This document shows, in pieces, positions 44,201-55,763 of a stretch of 64,000 nucleotides of DNA (position 1 is the first letter of the stretch; every line of letters begins with the position of its first letter). A program made the translations under genes and the position numbers. Under the pieces are notes generated by a model. It was given only the letters and a program-made list of their open reading frames with translations. It did no database searches and had not been told where the DNA came from. Location of the stretch: the NCBI GenBank assembly GCA_900073065.1, contig FJOG01000006.1:1957151-2021150 (forward strand), written 5' to 3'. This DNA is from Phialocephala subalpina (taxonomy: Eukaryota; Ascomycota; Leotiomycetes; Helotiales; Mollisiaceae).

Positions 44201-46714
44201 AATGCGGATTTGACCGATGTCTTGGTACACAGGAGAATTACAGAAGTGTTCTTGCAATACTTCCAAAGTCCTATTGTGACGCAATCGCATTGCCCACGCA
44301 AGCATTATGCGTTGGGTCGACGCCGTTGTGGAATATCGCAATCGGTGGTCCAACGACTGTTGATATGTATTTAGCCCTAGCAAGGCTTTCAGTACGTGTG
44401 GTTGATCTAGCATCACGGCTCTCAATTTGGGACATCCTTTCCCGGTTGGCTTGGTTTGCAGATATGTATTGCCAGTGTACGCCTCGGCTTCTGCGTCAAT
44501 CGCAGCACCCGCAGTGACCAAAAGTTGCGCTGCGACAGGAATTTGATTATTATCGAGGCTCCCTAAGAAATGGAGTGGATTCTCGCCGGCAGCGTTTCGG
44601 ATGCTTGCATCTGCACCCCGTCCCACCAGTCTGATCAATATTTCGTGATGCCCAGCTCTGGTAGCACAGAGCAGCGGGGTGTCACCTTGCTTGTTTTGCC
44701 GATTTATCACATCATTTGCGGGCGCAGCCGCTATGAAGGATTCTAATTCTCCCACTTGCCCCGTGGAAGCTGTCCAGTGGAGAAACGTGTCACCCCTTTC
44801 GTTGATGGTGGCTCTCGGATCCCGCTTCGACGTGGGATCTAGGCTCGTGAAGTGCTGGGTTGGATTTCCGCAGAATGTCGATCGGTATTGAGTTAGGGCT
44901 TCCTTGTGCAAAGAAATATCAAGGTGTTCCAAAGATTCTAGTGCTATTCTTGATCCTTGACTTGCAGCATCAAAAAGCCAAAGCTTGATGGGATAGTTGG
45001 CGAGGATATCTATCTGCATTGCTTGTGAAACGCGGTAGGCGATTACTCTTGCCCAAATATCTCCCAACTCCGCAGCTTTCAAGATGTACTCCAGTGAAAC
45101 AGAGTTCGAGTCAATTGTGTTCTCGGAAGAATCGTATTCTTTATCGAAATCGCATGCATAACAGATAGCCAGCTCCATGCAGGCGGCAGCTCGTCGAGTG
45201 TCGCTTCTTGAAGTGGCGACGAGCTTCAAAGCTCTAACGACCTGGTCCATAACCACATTACTGACGGACTGAAGAGCGTGGTATGGTATAGATATCTAAA
45301 TGGCGTTAGGGCCTCGCTGAAATGGGGACGTTTCTGGTGCTTACTGCAGTTGCTGCCAGATACTCCTCAATTTTCTGCAGCCTTCGTCCATCATTCGACG
45401 CACTGGAATATTGTGATCAGCACTAGCTCTTCCATGTTATAAGATCAAGAATTTTTGAACACATACCTGCCGGAAAGACGCTCAATGACTTTTCCAAGGT
45501 CTCTTTTCTTTGGGTCGAGCTGCAATGTAGCTTCCAAGACGGCCTGAATCATTGGGAGTTCTTCTAGATGCAAGTCCGGGCGGATTTGATCAGCCTCAAC
45601 AATGAGATTATATATATAGATCTGCATTATATCATGGTCTTTCAACTTCTGCAGTGCTTCTTCTTGCGTTAGCCCCGACTCGTACCCAAAAAATCCGTTG
45701 TTGGCAAGGTTGCTGTTGACAAGGTCCAAGCCTAGAATAAGACCGCTGAATATAAGCCCGAACGAGTAAATGTCAGTTCCGAGTAATTCGCTTGTAGGAG
45801 CGGAAGTCCTCCATTCAGGTGCAGCATATATATACGACCCACCGACGAGCTTGCGCGTACGCCCTGTGTCGAGAAATGAATGGCTGAAATCTGCAACTTT
45901 AGCGTGCAGTTCTGGTTTATAGAAGATGAGGACGTTTTCTGGCTTCATGTCTCCGTGGATAACACCACATTGGTGAAGGGCTGAAAGGCCTCGGGCGATA
46001 TCAAGTGCAATGCTTTTCTTCGTCGCGAACGGAAGTGAGGCACGTCTGCAAGTAATCACACCTCAAGTCAGCTTCCTGAATCGATCATCGTTCTCGCAGA
46101 GGCACCACTCACTTTGTCTGAAACTTTCGCAAGTCCATGTTGGCTCTTTCGATCAGCATCAAAGGCTGCGGATATCCCTATCATAATCCCAGTAAGTAGA
46201 GTACCCACTATGGGAATTGTAATGATGAAGGCTGACTTACAGTATGAAAGTAGTCCCAGTGGATTCCAAGAATTTTGACGATATTGGGATGATGTCGAAG
46301 TTCTTTGTGGCTTAGGATTCGTATTTCGGAAATGAAGCTCTTGATTGCAGACGTGTTATTCCGTTGGCCATTTGGTAGGAAGAGCTTCGATTCTGGCTGC
46401 TTTATGACGACGACACGCCTTTCCCTCTTGATACGGTTCGAGACAATGGCACTTGGGCGCGTGAAACCTGCATACACGGTAGAAACTTCAGAAACAGCAC
46501 CTCGACCCAAATGCTTCCCCATTTCTCTGCGACCTTGCATCTCGAGAACATCTTCTTGTGAATATAGTTCTGCAATTGCCGTGATAAGAGCAAGGAAGTC
46601 AAAATTTTCCTCCTCGCGCTCCTCTTCGCCAAGGAGGTTCGGGTCTGTTGGGAGGCGAGTCGTTGTTCGTCGTCCAAAAGAAATCGACGAATCGAAGATC
46701 AGATCGGAGTCCAT
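41289..46714 (-). CDS. Protein kinase-ankyrin-multispan membrane protein
   Basis: Six exons keep one frame (46714-46241, 46177-46113, 46045-45467, 45402-45345, 45295-43142, 43073-41289), about 1704 residues. The kinase domain has GRGAVSEV (70-77), Lys105, Glu130, HGDMKPEN (210-217), DFS in place of DFG (232-234) and YAAPEW. The kinase is probably active, but the DFS is unusual. A SEL1/TPR-like stretch (YILKAAELGDIWARVIAYRV) follows, then ankyrin-type repeats at about 556-670 (GDTFLHWTASTG, GDTPLLCATRAGHHEILIRL, GENPLHFLG). A Ser/Arg/acidic linker comes next and about four hydrophobic helices at roughly 1390-1560, so the protein is likely membrane-anchored. The fifth intron (43141-43074, donor GTTGCA) is the only one that keeps frame and is the weak point. 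Two N-terminal residue runs upstream of 46714 could also be coding. It is divergent from the HeLo gene. I know no characterised homologue. Confidence 0.8.
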
Positions 46715-47311
46715 ACTTGAACACTTCTTGGAAGAGAGGCCAAAAAGGTGAGTGCAAAATTTCTGCAAAGCTGCAAGTAGATCAAGTCCAGGTCCATCGG
46801 CGCCGCATTGCAAGAATTCGAGAAGCTATGAGATCTTCTTTGGCGCGAGAGCTAGTGATAGGAAATGAATGTTGGTTAACCCTTGGTGCGCCGGGTGTTT
46901 CGGGCGGAGAGAGAAGGCGCTGTGGGCACTGCCTTTGTTTCAGCCCCGGCCCCGGCCCCACTCATGTGCGCAATCCCGAACACTTTCCACCCTGCACTCG
47001 TGAAATCTGCTCCATGCCCCGTTTCTTGCCCACCCGGCGCTCCTGGCATATGCACAGCCACCAATTACTATCCTGGTGTTTGCTGTACTCGTACCGTTCT
47101 GGCGCAAAAGTCGACGCCGATGCATGCAGACATTCCAGGAGGCAGGCCTCTGGGGCTGAAACTATATCGGCGCATAGAAAAACTTCGCGCTTCTAGTTAG
47201 CGTTGGAAATCTCCCTAGTCTTAGTCTTTAAGAGTACGGAGGAAGGTATCTTCCTCAGAACCACGAGTATTCGATATCTAATCTCTTTCTTTGCCACCTA
47301 ACACAAGCAAT
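46715..47311. promoter_or_regulatory. Shared divergent promoter of kinase-ankyrin and HeLo genes
   Basis: About 600 bases separate the two start codons. GC-richer than the surroundings (e.g. CCCCGGCCCCGGCCCC near 46943). Open frames across it on both strands carry no motif and look like chance. Shared control of the two genes is an inference from geometry. Confidence 0.5.
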
Positions 47312-49237
47312 ATGTCTGGTCTGGAAGGTCTCGGAGCTGCGGCCAGCGTTATTGGTATGATCGGTGCTGTCAAAACTTGCATTGACTTGCTCGACATCCT
47401 TTCTTCTGCACGCAGCGCCGAACGTGATCTCGAGGACTTGTTGGTTCATTTGCAATGGCAGCGAATACGCTTCTATTGCTGGGTTCAAGAGACAGGCTTC
47501 ACAGAGGTTATGGTGAAGCAAGAGAGCACGCCGACGCTCCAAGCATCGGAGATGATAAGCTTACTCCCACACGAGTTTCGCTTTCCCTTCATGCTATCCC
47601 ACATCCATCGTTCGATCGATAATATGAATGGGCGACTAAGATCAGCCAGGCTAGTGCTAGAGAGATATTCTACCACGTCGCATTCGAACCGCGAAAGTTG
47701 GCTGGAGAAGTTGCGCCGAGGTTTGAATCCGGACGCTGATTCCAACTCGTCCAAACTTCCAACTCGCCGTACGGGCTCTCCCAGACTAAGTCTATTCGCA
47801 AGGCTTCGGTGGGTAGCAGGAGATGAGAAGGAGCTTTCACAACTAGTGGATGGGCTCCGAACTTACAACGTCGAATTGAAGGAGCTGTTACCATATTACA
47901 AGATGACTGCCTTTGAAAGACGCGTTGGTCTTGTTTTGGTAACCTCGAAGAATTTAGCAGCTGGCATAGCCGCCACCGAGTCCGAAAGTCAATCAGTATC
48001 AGCAATCGAGGGAGACGACCAGTTTCGCCAACATCGAGGAGCTGCGCAATTGCTAGAGAGAGGGTACGATATAGAAGCTCGCGAAAGCGCACAGACTTTG
48101 CATCCTCCATGCCAGTCTCAGAACGAAGGATTGTCTCCACGTGGATATTGTAGTGACAAGGCACCTAGCCCTTACAGTTTTCAAGCTCAACCTTCACTTT
48201 ATCGCAACATCTCAGAATTTACGTTCACACAGCCGGGATCCACCGATTCTTCAACTCGCGAATTTGCTTCCGATGGGACAGCCCCGCTGATAATCGAATG
48301 GCGGTACTACTCGACGAAAATTACCACAGAGGGCCTCTCCACGCTTGATATCCGGATACACATGCTTGCTATGCAACTTCAGCAATCTGCGACCCTCCCT
48401 GATATCAGCGTGCTAAACTGCTTGGGTCACTTCCGTGATGAAAGGAACCACCGCTATGGAATGGTGTTCGAATACCCGAAGGACGGTAGCAAAACAACTC
48501 CGGTTTCGTTACGAGAGCGCCTAATAGATGATCATAAACGCCGTCTTCGCCGGGACCTTGACGATCGCTTTCGAGTGGCACGCATCCTTGTCACAACAAT
48601 CTACAGATTGTTTTCTGTAAGATGGTTTCATAAAAACATCTCCAGTAACAACGTTCTGTTCTTCGAGAACAACACCAACCCGAACACGTTGGATACTCCT
48701 TACATCTGCGGCTTTGAATTTGCGAGACGTGATGCTCAGTTCGAAGTGAGCGAAAAATTCCCCTCATTATATCATGAGGCGTATACCGCCACCGAGCAAC
48801 GCCTATATTGGCATCCTGACAGGATCATGGCAACTTCGAAACGAAGCCAGGGAAATGGCTCTGAACTGCCAAGCACGAGTTCGCCACGTTACCAGAGAGA
48901 ATATGACGCTTACAGCTTGGGTGTTTTGCTCCTGGAAATAGGGCTCTGGTGTCCAATAAGCCGGATTTTCAAAGATAGCAAAACCGACGATTTGTTAGTC
49001 TTTGTGGCAGAAGTCAAGAAGAGATATGTGCTAGAGCTGAGAGGGCGGATGGGCAAAGTCTATGCAGAGGTTGTTAACCGTTGTTTAAACGGAGATTTTG
49101 GTTGTGTAAACGCAGGAGACAAGGCTGAGCAGAGTGATCTTGACGCTGACGAGAATGATGAGCGACGGAGCAGGGCGTTCTTGGAGGACTACGAAAGACT
49201 CGCGGTTTCCATGATGGAAAGACCTTTGGGATTGTAA
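47312..49237 (+). CDS. HeLo-domain pseudokinase (HeLo-DUF7580 type)
   Basis: A single-exon gene of 641 residues with its ATG at 47312. The N-terminal 200 residues form a helical HeLo-type domain (start GLEGLGAAASVIGMIGAVKT, then DLLVHLQWQRIRFYCWVQET with the conserved Trp). HeLo domains, as in HET-S, form a membrane-disrupting helical bundle. After a variable linker, residues about 310-600 resemble the kinase-like DUF7580 region: RFRVARILV, WFHKNISSNNVLFF where HKN (440-442) replaces HRD, GFEF (467-470) replaces DFG, and YDAYSLGVLLLEIGLW. It lacks catalytic residues, so it is a pseudokinase. Helical killer plus pseudokinase is the architecture of MLKL in animal necroptosis, and a relation of HeLo-type domains to MLKL has been proposed. 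Divergent from a real kinase with a membrane anchor. Confidence 0.88.
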   Translation: MSGLEGLGAAASVIGMIGAVKTCIDLLDILSSARSAERDLEDLLVHLQWQRIRFYCWVQETGFTEVMVKQESTPTLQASEMISLLPHEFRFPFMLSHIHRSIDNMNGRLRSARLVLERYSTTSHSNRESWLEKLRRGLNPDADSNSSKLPTRRTGSPRLSLFARLRWVAGDEKELSQLVDGLRTYNVELKELLPYYKMTAFERRVGLVLVTSKNLAAGIAATESESQSVSAIEGDDQFRQHRGAAQLLERGYDIEARESAQTLHPPCQSQNEGLSPRGYCSDKAPSPYSFQAQPSLYRNISEFTFTQPGSTDSSTREFASDGTAPLIIEWRYYSTKITTEGLSTLDIRIHMLAMQLQQSATLPDISVLNCLGHFRDERNHRYGMVFEYPKDGSKTTPVSLRERLIDDHKRRLRRDLDDRFRVARILVTTIYRLFSVRWFHKNISSNNVLFFENNTNPNTLDTPYICGFEFARRDAQFEVSEKFPSLYHEAYTATEQRLYWHPDRIMATSKRSQGNGSELPSTSSPRYQREYDAYSLGVLLLEIGLWCPISRIFKDSKTDDLLVFVAEVKKRYVLELRGRMGKVYAEVVNRCLNGDFGCVNAGDKAEQSDLDADENDERRSRAFLEDYERLAVSMMERPLGL

Positions 49238-49517
49238 TTTGTAAGATTGAGCCAGCCCGTTTCAACGAAACCTCAAAGATCCCAAGAGTCAAGACTTGAA
49301 GGCATATAATTCAACAAGCAAGTGAAGTCTAAAGTAAGAGAAGGCGATTAGGTTCGTAGTCAGGTCACGTCATATATAGATATGCATTATCCTCTTTACT
49401 ATTTGAAGTTCTTCTTGTCTATGGGTAATAAGTAGAGTACACATTTTTATTTCTATAGTAAATATATGTGACGTGGGTAGGGAATAAGAATATCGCATTT
49501 AGGAGGGGCATTTTGTA
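49238..49517. other. 3' flank of the HeLo gene
   Basis: Nothing recognised. CACGTGG and CACGTGA sites occur at the island border (about 49533 and 49548). Confidence 0.5.
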
Positions 49518-51900
49518 ATGTGTGCGCTAGAGCACGTGGCTAAGAATCACGTGATGCGGCTCATTAAAGAATGCATAAAATTGAATAAGCAATATTCTAT
49601 CAACTTGGAATATTGAAGTTTTTTAGTTTAATTAATTAGTATAATTTTTATTCCTTATTTACGTTATATTTAATTATTATTAAAAAGTAAAAAAAATTTA
49701 TATATTAGAAAATATATAATTAATATTATTTTCAAAAATATTTAATATAAGAAATATTTTTAAGAAATTTATATAACTTTATTATAATATGGATATTAGT
49801 TTACGATAATATATTCATAAATTATAATTTTAATTTTTAATAATAATTTATTAAAAAATAAATTTCATTAATTTATATATTAAATTAATAATTTAATATA
49901 TTATTTTAAATAATATTTTAATTATTACTTAGTATAACCTAAAGTAAAAAAGGCTTTAAACTTTCACCCGTTGAAAATCACGTGGTTAGAATATAAGGGT
50001 TCGAGCAAATAGAAAAAAAGTTCAAATCGAGTTTCGAATTAAAAATTAAAAATATTATCGCTTTATTCCTCGTTTAAATAAGGGGTTAGCGCGGTTTATA
50101 CCTTATAAGCGCTCTTTTATCTTTTCTTATTTTTACGCTTTAATATTTTATTTTATAAATCTCGTAAAAATGTTTTTACGAGAGGTTATTTTCCCTTTAT
50201 CTAATAATATACTTTTTAAATTATAAATTTTTAAATTGCGTTTTTTATAAAAATTTGAAGTTATAATAATATTAATTGATATAAAGGAAATAATAACAAA
50301 TTCTATCAAATAATAAATTAAAAAAGGAATAATTTAATAGATTCTATCGAATAATAAATTAAAGAAACGTTTTATTATTTCGATATACTTTATTAAAATA
50401 ATAATATTTTGAATCTTATTTTACGAGTTCGTATTATATTTATTCTTTTATAGAATTTTATAATAAGTTTATATTTAAAAAACTTTTAATTTATAAAGTA
50501 TTTATATAATTAAATTCGAATTAATTCGTCTTTTAATTTCTTCGATATTTACGTTAAAAATTACGATAAATATATAAAAGTTTTATTATCCAATAGAATT
50601 TACTTTAGAAAATCAATTAATATATTAATTCTAGTTTTAATTATAAATAATAAAGAAATTAAAAAACAAATTAATTTGAATTTAATTACGTAAATATTAT
50701 ATTAATTAAAAGCTTTTAAATATAATATTTTTTATAAATTTCTATTAAAGAATAAAATTAAATATAATTTTATAAAAATTAAATATTTAATGCGATTAAT
50801 TCTTGAGATAAATTTTATCGAGTGATAATTCTTTTTAATTATTATCCAATAGAATTTATTTCGCGAAAAATCGATTAATTATATTAATTTTAATTATAAA
50901 TATCAAAGAAATCAAAAAACGAATTAATTCGAATTTAATTACGTAAATATTCTTTTTTAAATAAAAGCTTTTTATATATAAATTTATTATAAAATTCTAT
51001 AAAAGAATAAATATAATATAAATTCGTAAAATAAAATATATTAGAATAGGAAAACGTTTTTCCAAGCGATTTATTTCAAATATTAATTAATATTATTATA
51101 GTTTTGGATTTTTATAAGGAATATAATTTGGGAATTTATAATTTAAAAAATATATTATTAAATAATAATAAAATAATTTCCCGTAAAAATATTTTTGCGA
51201 AATTTATAAAATAAAATACCAAAATATAAAAACGAAAGAAAATAAGAAAATACTTATGAAATGCAAATCGCATTAAAACTTTATTTAAACGAGAAATAAA
51301 GCGATAATATTTTCGAGTATAATTTTAAGTTTTATTATAAAAATTAAATATTAATTACAAATTTAAATTTAAATTTTTTAAATTAAAATAACGTATAAAA
51401 TATTATTATTACGTATAAAATTAAGTATTCTATTAATATAATCTTTAATTGGTTTATAATTATTATTTAAAGTTATATAGCTTTTATAATTTATATAAAA
51501 CTTGTATAAATTTATATATAAAATAAAAAGGTTTATAAAAGTTATACGATTATTATTTTATATATAAAAACCTTTTGGACCTCTAATAAAAAAAGGTTAA
51601 TTTAATACTAATTTGATTTATTATTATTTCTTTCTATTTTATACCTTATAATTATTAATTAAATTTATTTTTTATTTTTTTAATTATATTATATATTTCG
51701 AAGCCTTAAAATATTTTTAAATAATTTAAATATAATTACATTAAAATTATTATAAAATGCAAATTATTAAATTAAATATAATATTTAAATTATTTAGTTT
51801 ATTATTTTTTATTAACGTTATTAATTACTTTTAAACTTTTAGAATACTTTTAAATTTAAACTTTATAATATTCGATAAAATAATAATAAATTTAAAGCTA
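49518..51900. repeat. RIP-type AT-rich island with long inverted arms
   Basis: About 2.4 kb of extreme A/T content with no coding frame. Two long arms are inverted copies of each other: roughly 50047-50490 and 51316-50960, sharing for example TATCGCTTTATT, CTCGTTTAAATAA and TTATTCTTTTATAGAATTTTATAATAA in opposite orientation. Between them a direct repeat recurs (50578-50700 and 50834-50955; both contain ATTATCCAATAGAATTTA). The left border (49522-49641) is an inverted copy of 54998-55115. The structure fits nested, RIP-mutated transposons. Confidence 0.75.
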
Positions 51901-52140
51901 TTAAAATCCGTGCGTGATTCTTTACCGAGTTAAATAACTACTTTGCTCGCTATGAAATAAATTGAGCTTATTATCTGCACTTATTATCCCTTTCCAAGTC
52001 GTTTTGTTGGTTGATGCAGATTCTATCGATACTAAAGACAGCAAGTCGCACCCCTACAAGTCCTCCAAGACTCGTTCCCGGCTAGTCCTCTCTGATCATC
52101 ACTGAGCTAACTCTCACGTCGCGAATTCCTTCCTTTGCAA
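51901..52140 (-). pseudogene. Fragment of another HET-type gene
   Basis: The minus strand reads ICINQQNDLER (about 52020-51985), the HET motif, and continues in homology to the dead HET gene near 40.8 kb (shared ACGCACGGATT, TTGGTTGATGCA and a CTACATCCTC block upstream), but with one missing base and many transition changes that create stops. Only the region around and upstream of the motif survives; the 3' side dissolves into the AT island. Confidence 0.65.
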
Positions 52141-52766
52141 CGCCTCACTACATCCTCGTCACGAACAGCCCCCCGCCCGGGTCAAGGTGTGGGAGCCTTT
52201 TTAGCCCCCTCCGGATATTGAAAGGGCGGATATGTCCTCCTCCACTCCTTATGCGACGATATTCTCGTTCATATGGCCCTGAGCTTGCGGTGGTCCTCGA
52301 GAGCAGCATGGATGCGGAGAGGATTCGAGGCATGAGACAGTCACAAGTTCAGTGCATTAGTGCCGTCGCAGGTACTTATTGGACAGACCTTGTTAGCAAT
52401 GGCGATAATAGGCAAAGGACTGAATTGAATCGCTAGTCAAGCCGAGGTCGAAAATGCATTTTTATTCATCCTTGCGTAGTCTTCTTGTGATTTGAAGTAG
52501 AAATGATCATTGATTGCGATAGACAAGTTAACAACGTACTCTCCCAGCGGTAGGACCCTCTTTTGCCCTTCCCAGTTTCGCCCTTCCTGATCTGACATCT
52601 TCCATCAATGAAAGTAGAGATAGCAGTCGATGAAATCTTGGAAACGCGAAAACGAATTGCAAGTCAACAGGAAATGAAAATGAAAGTTTGCCTTTAGGTG
52701 GCCTATCATGCCCCATAATGAAGCCCACCCTCCCTCGGAACAGTTTGAGACTTCAAAATGAAGTCA
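52141..52766. other. Intergenic region
   Basis: Weak continuing similarity to the 41.1 kb HET upstream flank until about 52250 (shared GTGTCCTCCTC / ATGTCCTCCTC). Otherwise nothing recognised. Confidence 0.5.
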
Positions 52767-54300
52767 TCATACGGTCTGATTTCTTGAGACTTCGTTTTCG
52801 TCAGATTGAGCTCTCCGCTCAGAACAATACTTGCACGTCACAAACGTTCCGCCGAGAAAAATACTTTCATCGCCTAGGTCCGCAGCCACCAAATGGTTAT
52901 AAGTTACACCACCAATGTCATGATGATCGGAGAGGTGCGTCCTGAATCGCTCGTAAGAAAATCTGGATCTTGATCCTTCACATCCTGGGAGTCGGCATTC
53001 CCAACTGTCTTGATGAAGTCGCTGAATGTGTTCGACCGTAACGTTTCCTAAGGATCGAAAGCCGCAATGGTCAAATGTGCAGTTTGGAGGATCATGCTCA
53101 GCTTTGATGTGCTCGACAAGTTTTCCACGGGTGGTGAATCCATTGACGTGTCGGGTGCATTTCTCAACCAGGCAGCGATGTGGGCGATGATCCTCGTGCG
53201 CGGTTACAAAGTGTGCCTGAAGATCTTCAATAGAATCGAAAGGGTTTTTGACCGTGCATCCATGAACATTGCATCGGCGGGACTGGATAATGTCTATGAG
53301 ATGGGGATGCCGAGTTTTGATATGTGCGTCAAGTTTGTCTTTCCGCGAAAATCCGAGGGAACTACTAGCGCAGCTAGAATCAGGGCAGTTGAATGCGCGT
53401 TCCTTCGAATGGGTTTTCAAGTGACGCGTTAGGTCATACTGTCTCGCAAAACCTTCCCCGTGCTTGCATCCAGGGACATCGCACCAATGGGACTTCATAT
53501 GAAGCTTGAGATGTTGGGTGAAGTGGGCCTCGGTCTGGAATATAACTCCGGAATTTCTGGATCGACAGCCAGGCCACTGGCATACACCTGGAATGACGAA
53601 GTTGACTCTTGCCTCATCACGATGGCGATGCAGGTGTTGAGTAAAGTGCTCTTTAGTGAAGAAAGACTCCTTTTTGCATGATGGCCATTCGCAACGCATT
53701 GGAGCCGCAGGTACCTGCGCAGACTCTGAAAATGTTCCCGGCAACACAGCGGTGGTGTGTCTGAACGCCCTACAAGTGTCAGTCTAAAAAAAAACCTTAC
53801 GCGAAGTGTTCCCTCTGGCTGAAAGCCAATTTGCCAGTTGGCCCGTGGACCTCTTGCTGAGCTCCGGGCCAATCGAAACTCGCATCGCCCTGTGCTGACG
53901 TGTCCAGGGCGTTCGGAAAAACGACCTCAGATGAACTGACGCCCTGTTGAGCTAGAAACATTTGCTGCTGCTGCTCGAAGTCCGTAGCTGGAGACTGCCG
54001 CTCTGGATGGTATGGAGAGGACTCGTTTTGAGTGTACTGCATCGCAGGAAAGGTGAAGTCGTTGATGAGGTTGCCCATAGCAGCTGTGTCAGGGCCTTTG
54101 AGCAATGCTGGGTCGATATATTCGGTGTCGAACAATGAGGCACCATTCAATTGGTACTGCCCACCAATGCTGGGCGAGAATGTGGTGGGGGCTGTGGACG
54201 CGCTGGAAGATTCAGAGGGTTCGTCTTCGCACAGGAAGTCGCCAAACGGGAACACCGAGTCGAGGAGGTAGGTTGGAACGTTGAGGTCGTAAGGATCCAT
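52767..54300 (-). CDS. C2H2 zinc-finger transcription-factor-like protein
   Basis: Exon 1 54300-53801 and exon 2 53760-52767 give 497 residues. The intron is only 40 nt (GTAAGG...GTTCAG), the acceptor that preserves frame. The N-terminal exon is acidic and rich in Ser, Gln and Pro (MDPYDLNVPTYLLDSVFPFG; a QQQQ run), like an activation domain. The second exon carries seven or so C2H2 fingers: CEWPSCKKESFFTKEHFTQH, CQWPGCRSRNSGVIFQTEAH, CDVPGCKHGEGFARQYDLTR, CPDSSCASSSLGFSRKDKLD, CNVHGCTVKNPF, CLVEKCTRHVNGFTTRGKLV and CRLPGCEGSRSRFSYERF. A residual CKYC follows near the end. It is probably a nuclear regulator. Family resembles fungal C2H2 proteins with ACE/Znf-like fingers; targets unknown. Confidence 0.86.
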
Positions 54301-54559
54301 TTCGACAGTCGAGAAGGTAATGCTTGTGATGAATGATGGAGATTAGGAGGTTCCGTGTCAAGTCTAGATATTCGAACAGGTGTGAAAGTTGCGCGTGAAG
54401 ACGATGGGGAGAGAAGAATTTAGGAAGCTGCGACAGCCACGCCCTCTTAGCGGGCGAGTGGTACAGGGGCGCACTGCGTATTTTACAGGGGCGCACTACA
54501 CTCAGCGCAATGCGCCCCCCTAATATTTTTTTACAATTTGGAAGCATTTGACTGGCGGA
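54301..54559. other. Upstream flank of the zinc-finger gene
   Basis: Contains two direct copies of ACAGGGGCGCACT (about 54463-54500) and an inverted GCGCCCCCC nearby (54513-54521), perhaps a solo transposon end. Otherwise nothing. Confidence 0.45.
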
Positions 54560-55640
54560 GGAAGTAGGAGCTTAAAGCGTTATTATTTCTAAGACTTATC
54601 TTCTTCTTTGAGTCATAAGTTATCAATCGAATAAACTCGTTTTAATTAAATAATTATAAGTTTATTTCGATTTTAATTAAAAGTATACTTTTAAATTTAT
54701 AATATATTTTTAATATTTTAATTCGAATAATTAAAAAGTTTTTTATTTGTTTAAAATAAAAACTTTAAATAAAAAATAAATATATTTCGAATTCGAAAAT
54801 TATTTTAAGAATAAAAAATTATTATTAATTTTTAAAATCGAATATAATTTATAAGATATAAATATAAATAATTTTCTTTTTCGTTTTTAGAATTTAATTT
54901 CTAAAAGTAATTCGAATTAATATTAGAATATATATATTTAATTAAAAAGTAAATTTTCTTAAAATATTTATAATATAAATAAGAAATAAAAATTATATTA
55001 ATTAATTAAATTAAAAGACTTTAATATTCCAAGTTAATAAAATATTATTTATTCAATTTTATATATCCTTTAATAAGCTATATTACGTGATACTTAACCA
55101 TGTACTCTAGCGCATATATTATAATATTAAAGAAATATATTATATTAAATATAATATACTTTTGTAAAATATATAATATACTTTTATATTATTTTATATT
55201 ATATTTTATATAAATATATATAATTTAAATTTAATTAATTAAAAATTAAAATTCTCGAATAATTTTAAAATTTTATATATTTATTATAATATTATTTTAT
55301 CCCGTTTATAATTATAATATAAATTACGATTAATTAAAATAATAATATTATTAATAATTAAAATCTAAGAAACCTCGATTATAAAAATATTATATAAGGA
55401 ATATAAGGTTATATATATAAAATTATAATAATAATTAATAAAAATAATTAATAATATATTCGAAATAATAAAGAAATTAAATTTTTTTAAGAATTTTTCG
55501 AATAAAATATTTTCTTTTAAAAAAATTAAATTTTTAATATAATAAATTTTTTAAAATTATTCAAATTAATATTAATAATTTTTAGAATATTTAAAAAATA
55601 TATTATAATAATTTCTAGGAAAATTAAAATTCTTATTATA
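54560..55640. repeat. Second RIP-type AT-rich island
   Basis: More than a kilobase of near-pure A/T sequence without coding frames. It contains at 54998-55115 an inverted copy of the left border of the first island (49522-49641): both share CTCTAGCGC / GCGCTAGAG, a variant CACGTGA/TACGTGA site and CTTGGAATATT. Different AT-content from the adjoining genes is abrupt on both sides. Confidence 0.75.
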
Positions 55641-55763
55641 ATAATCATTATACGGGGTAACAAATAGGGCCAAACCAAAAAAAATCAATTAAAGGCTACG
55701 CAAGGGTTATCTGAACCTTAAGACTCCATTGGCGATCCCTAGGCTATATACCTATTATGATTG

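Noticed and set aside
46883..47200. Plus-strand frame of 105 codons in the divergent promoter
   Set aside because: GC-rich chance frame with Pro/Ala/Cys bias, no motif; several other frames overlap it.
54463..54521. Possible miniature element with CAGGGGCGCAC ends
   Set aside because: Direct and inverted copies are too short and no target duplication is visible.
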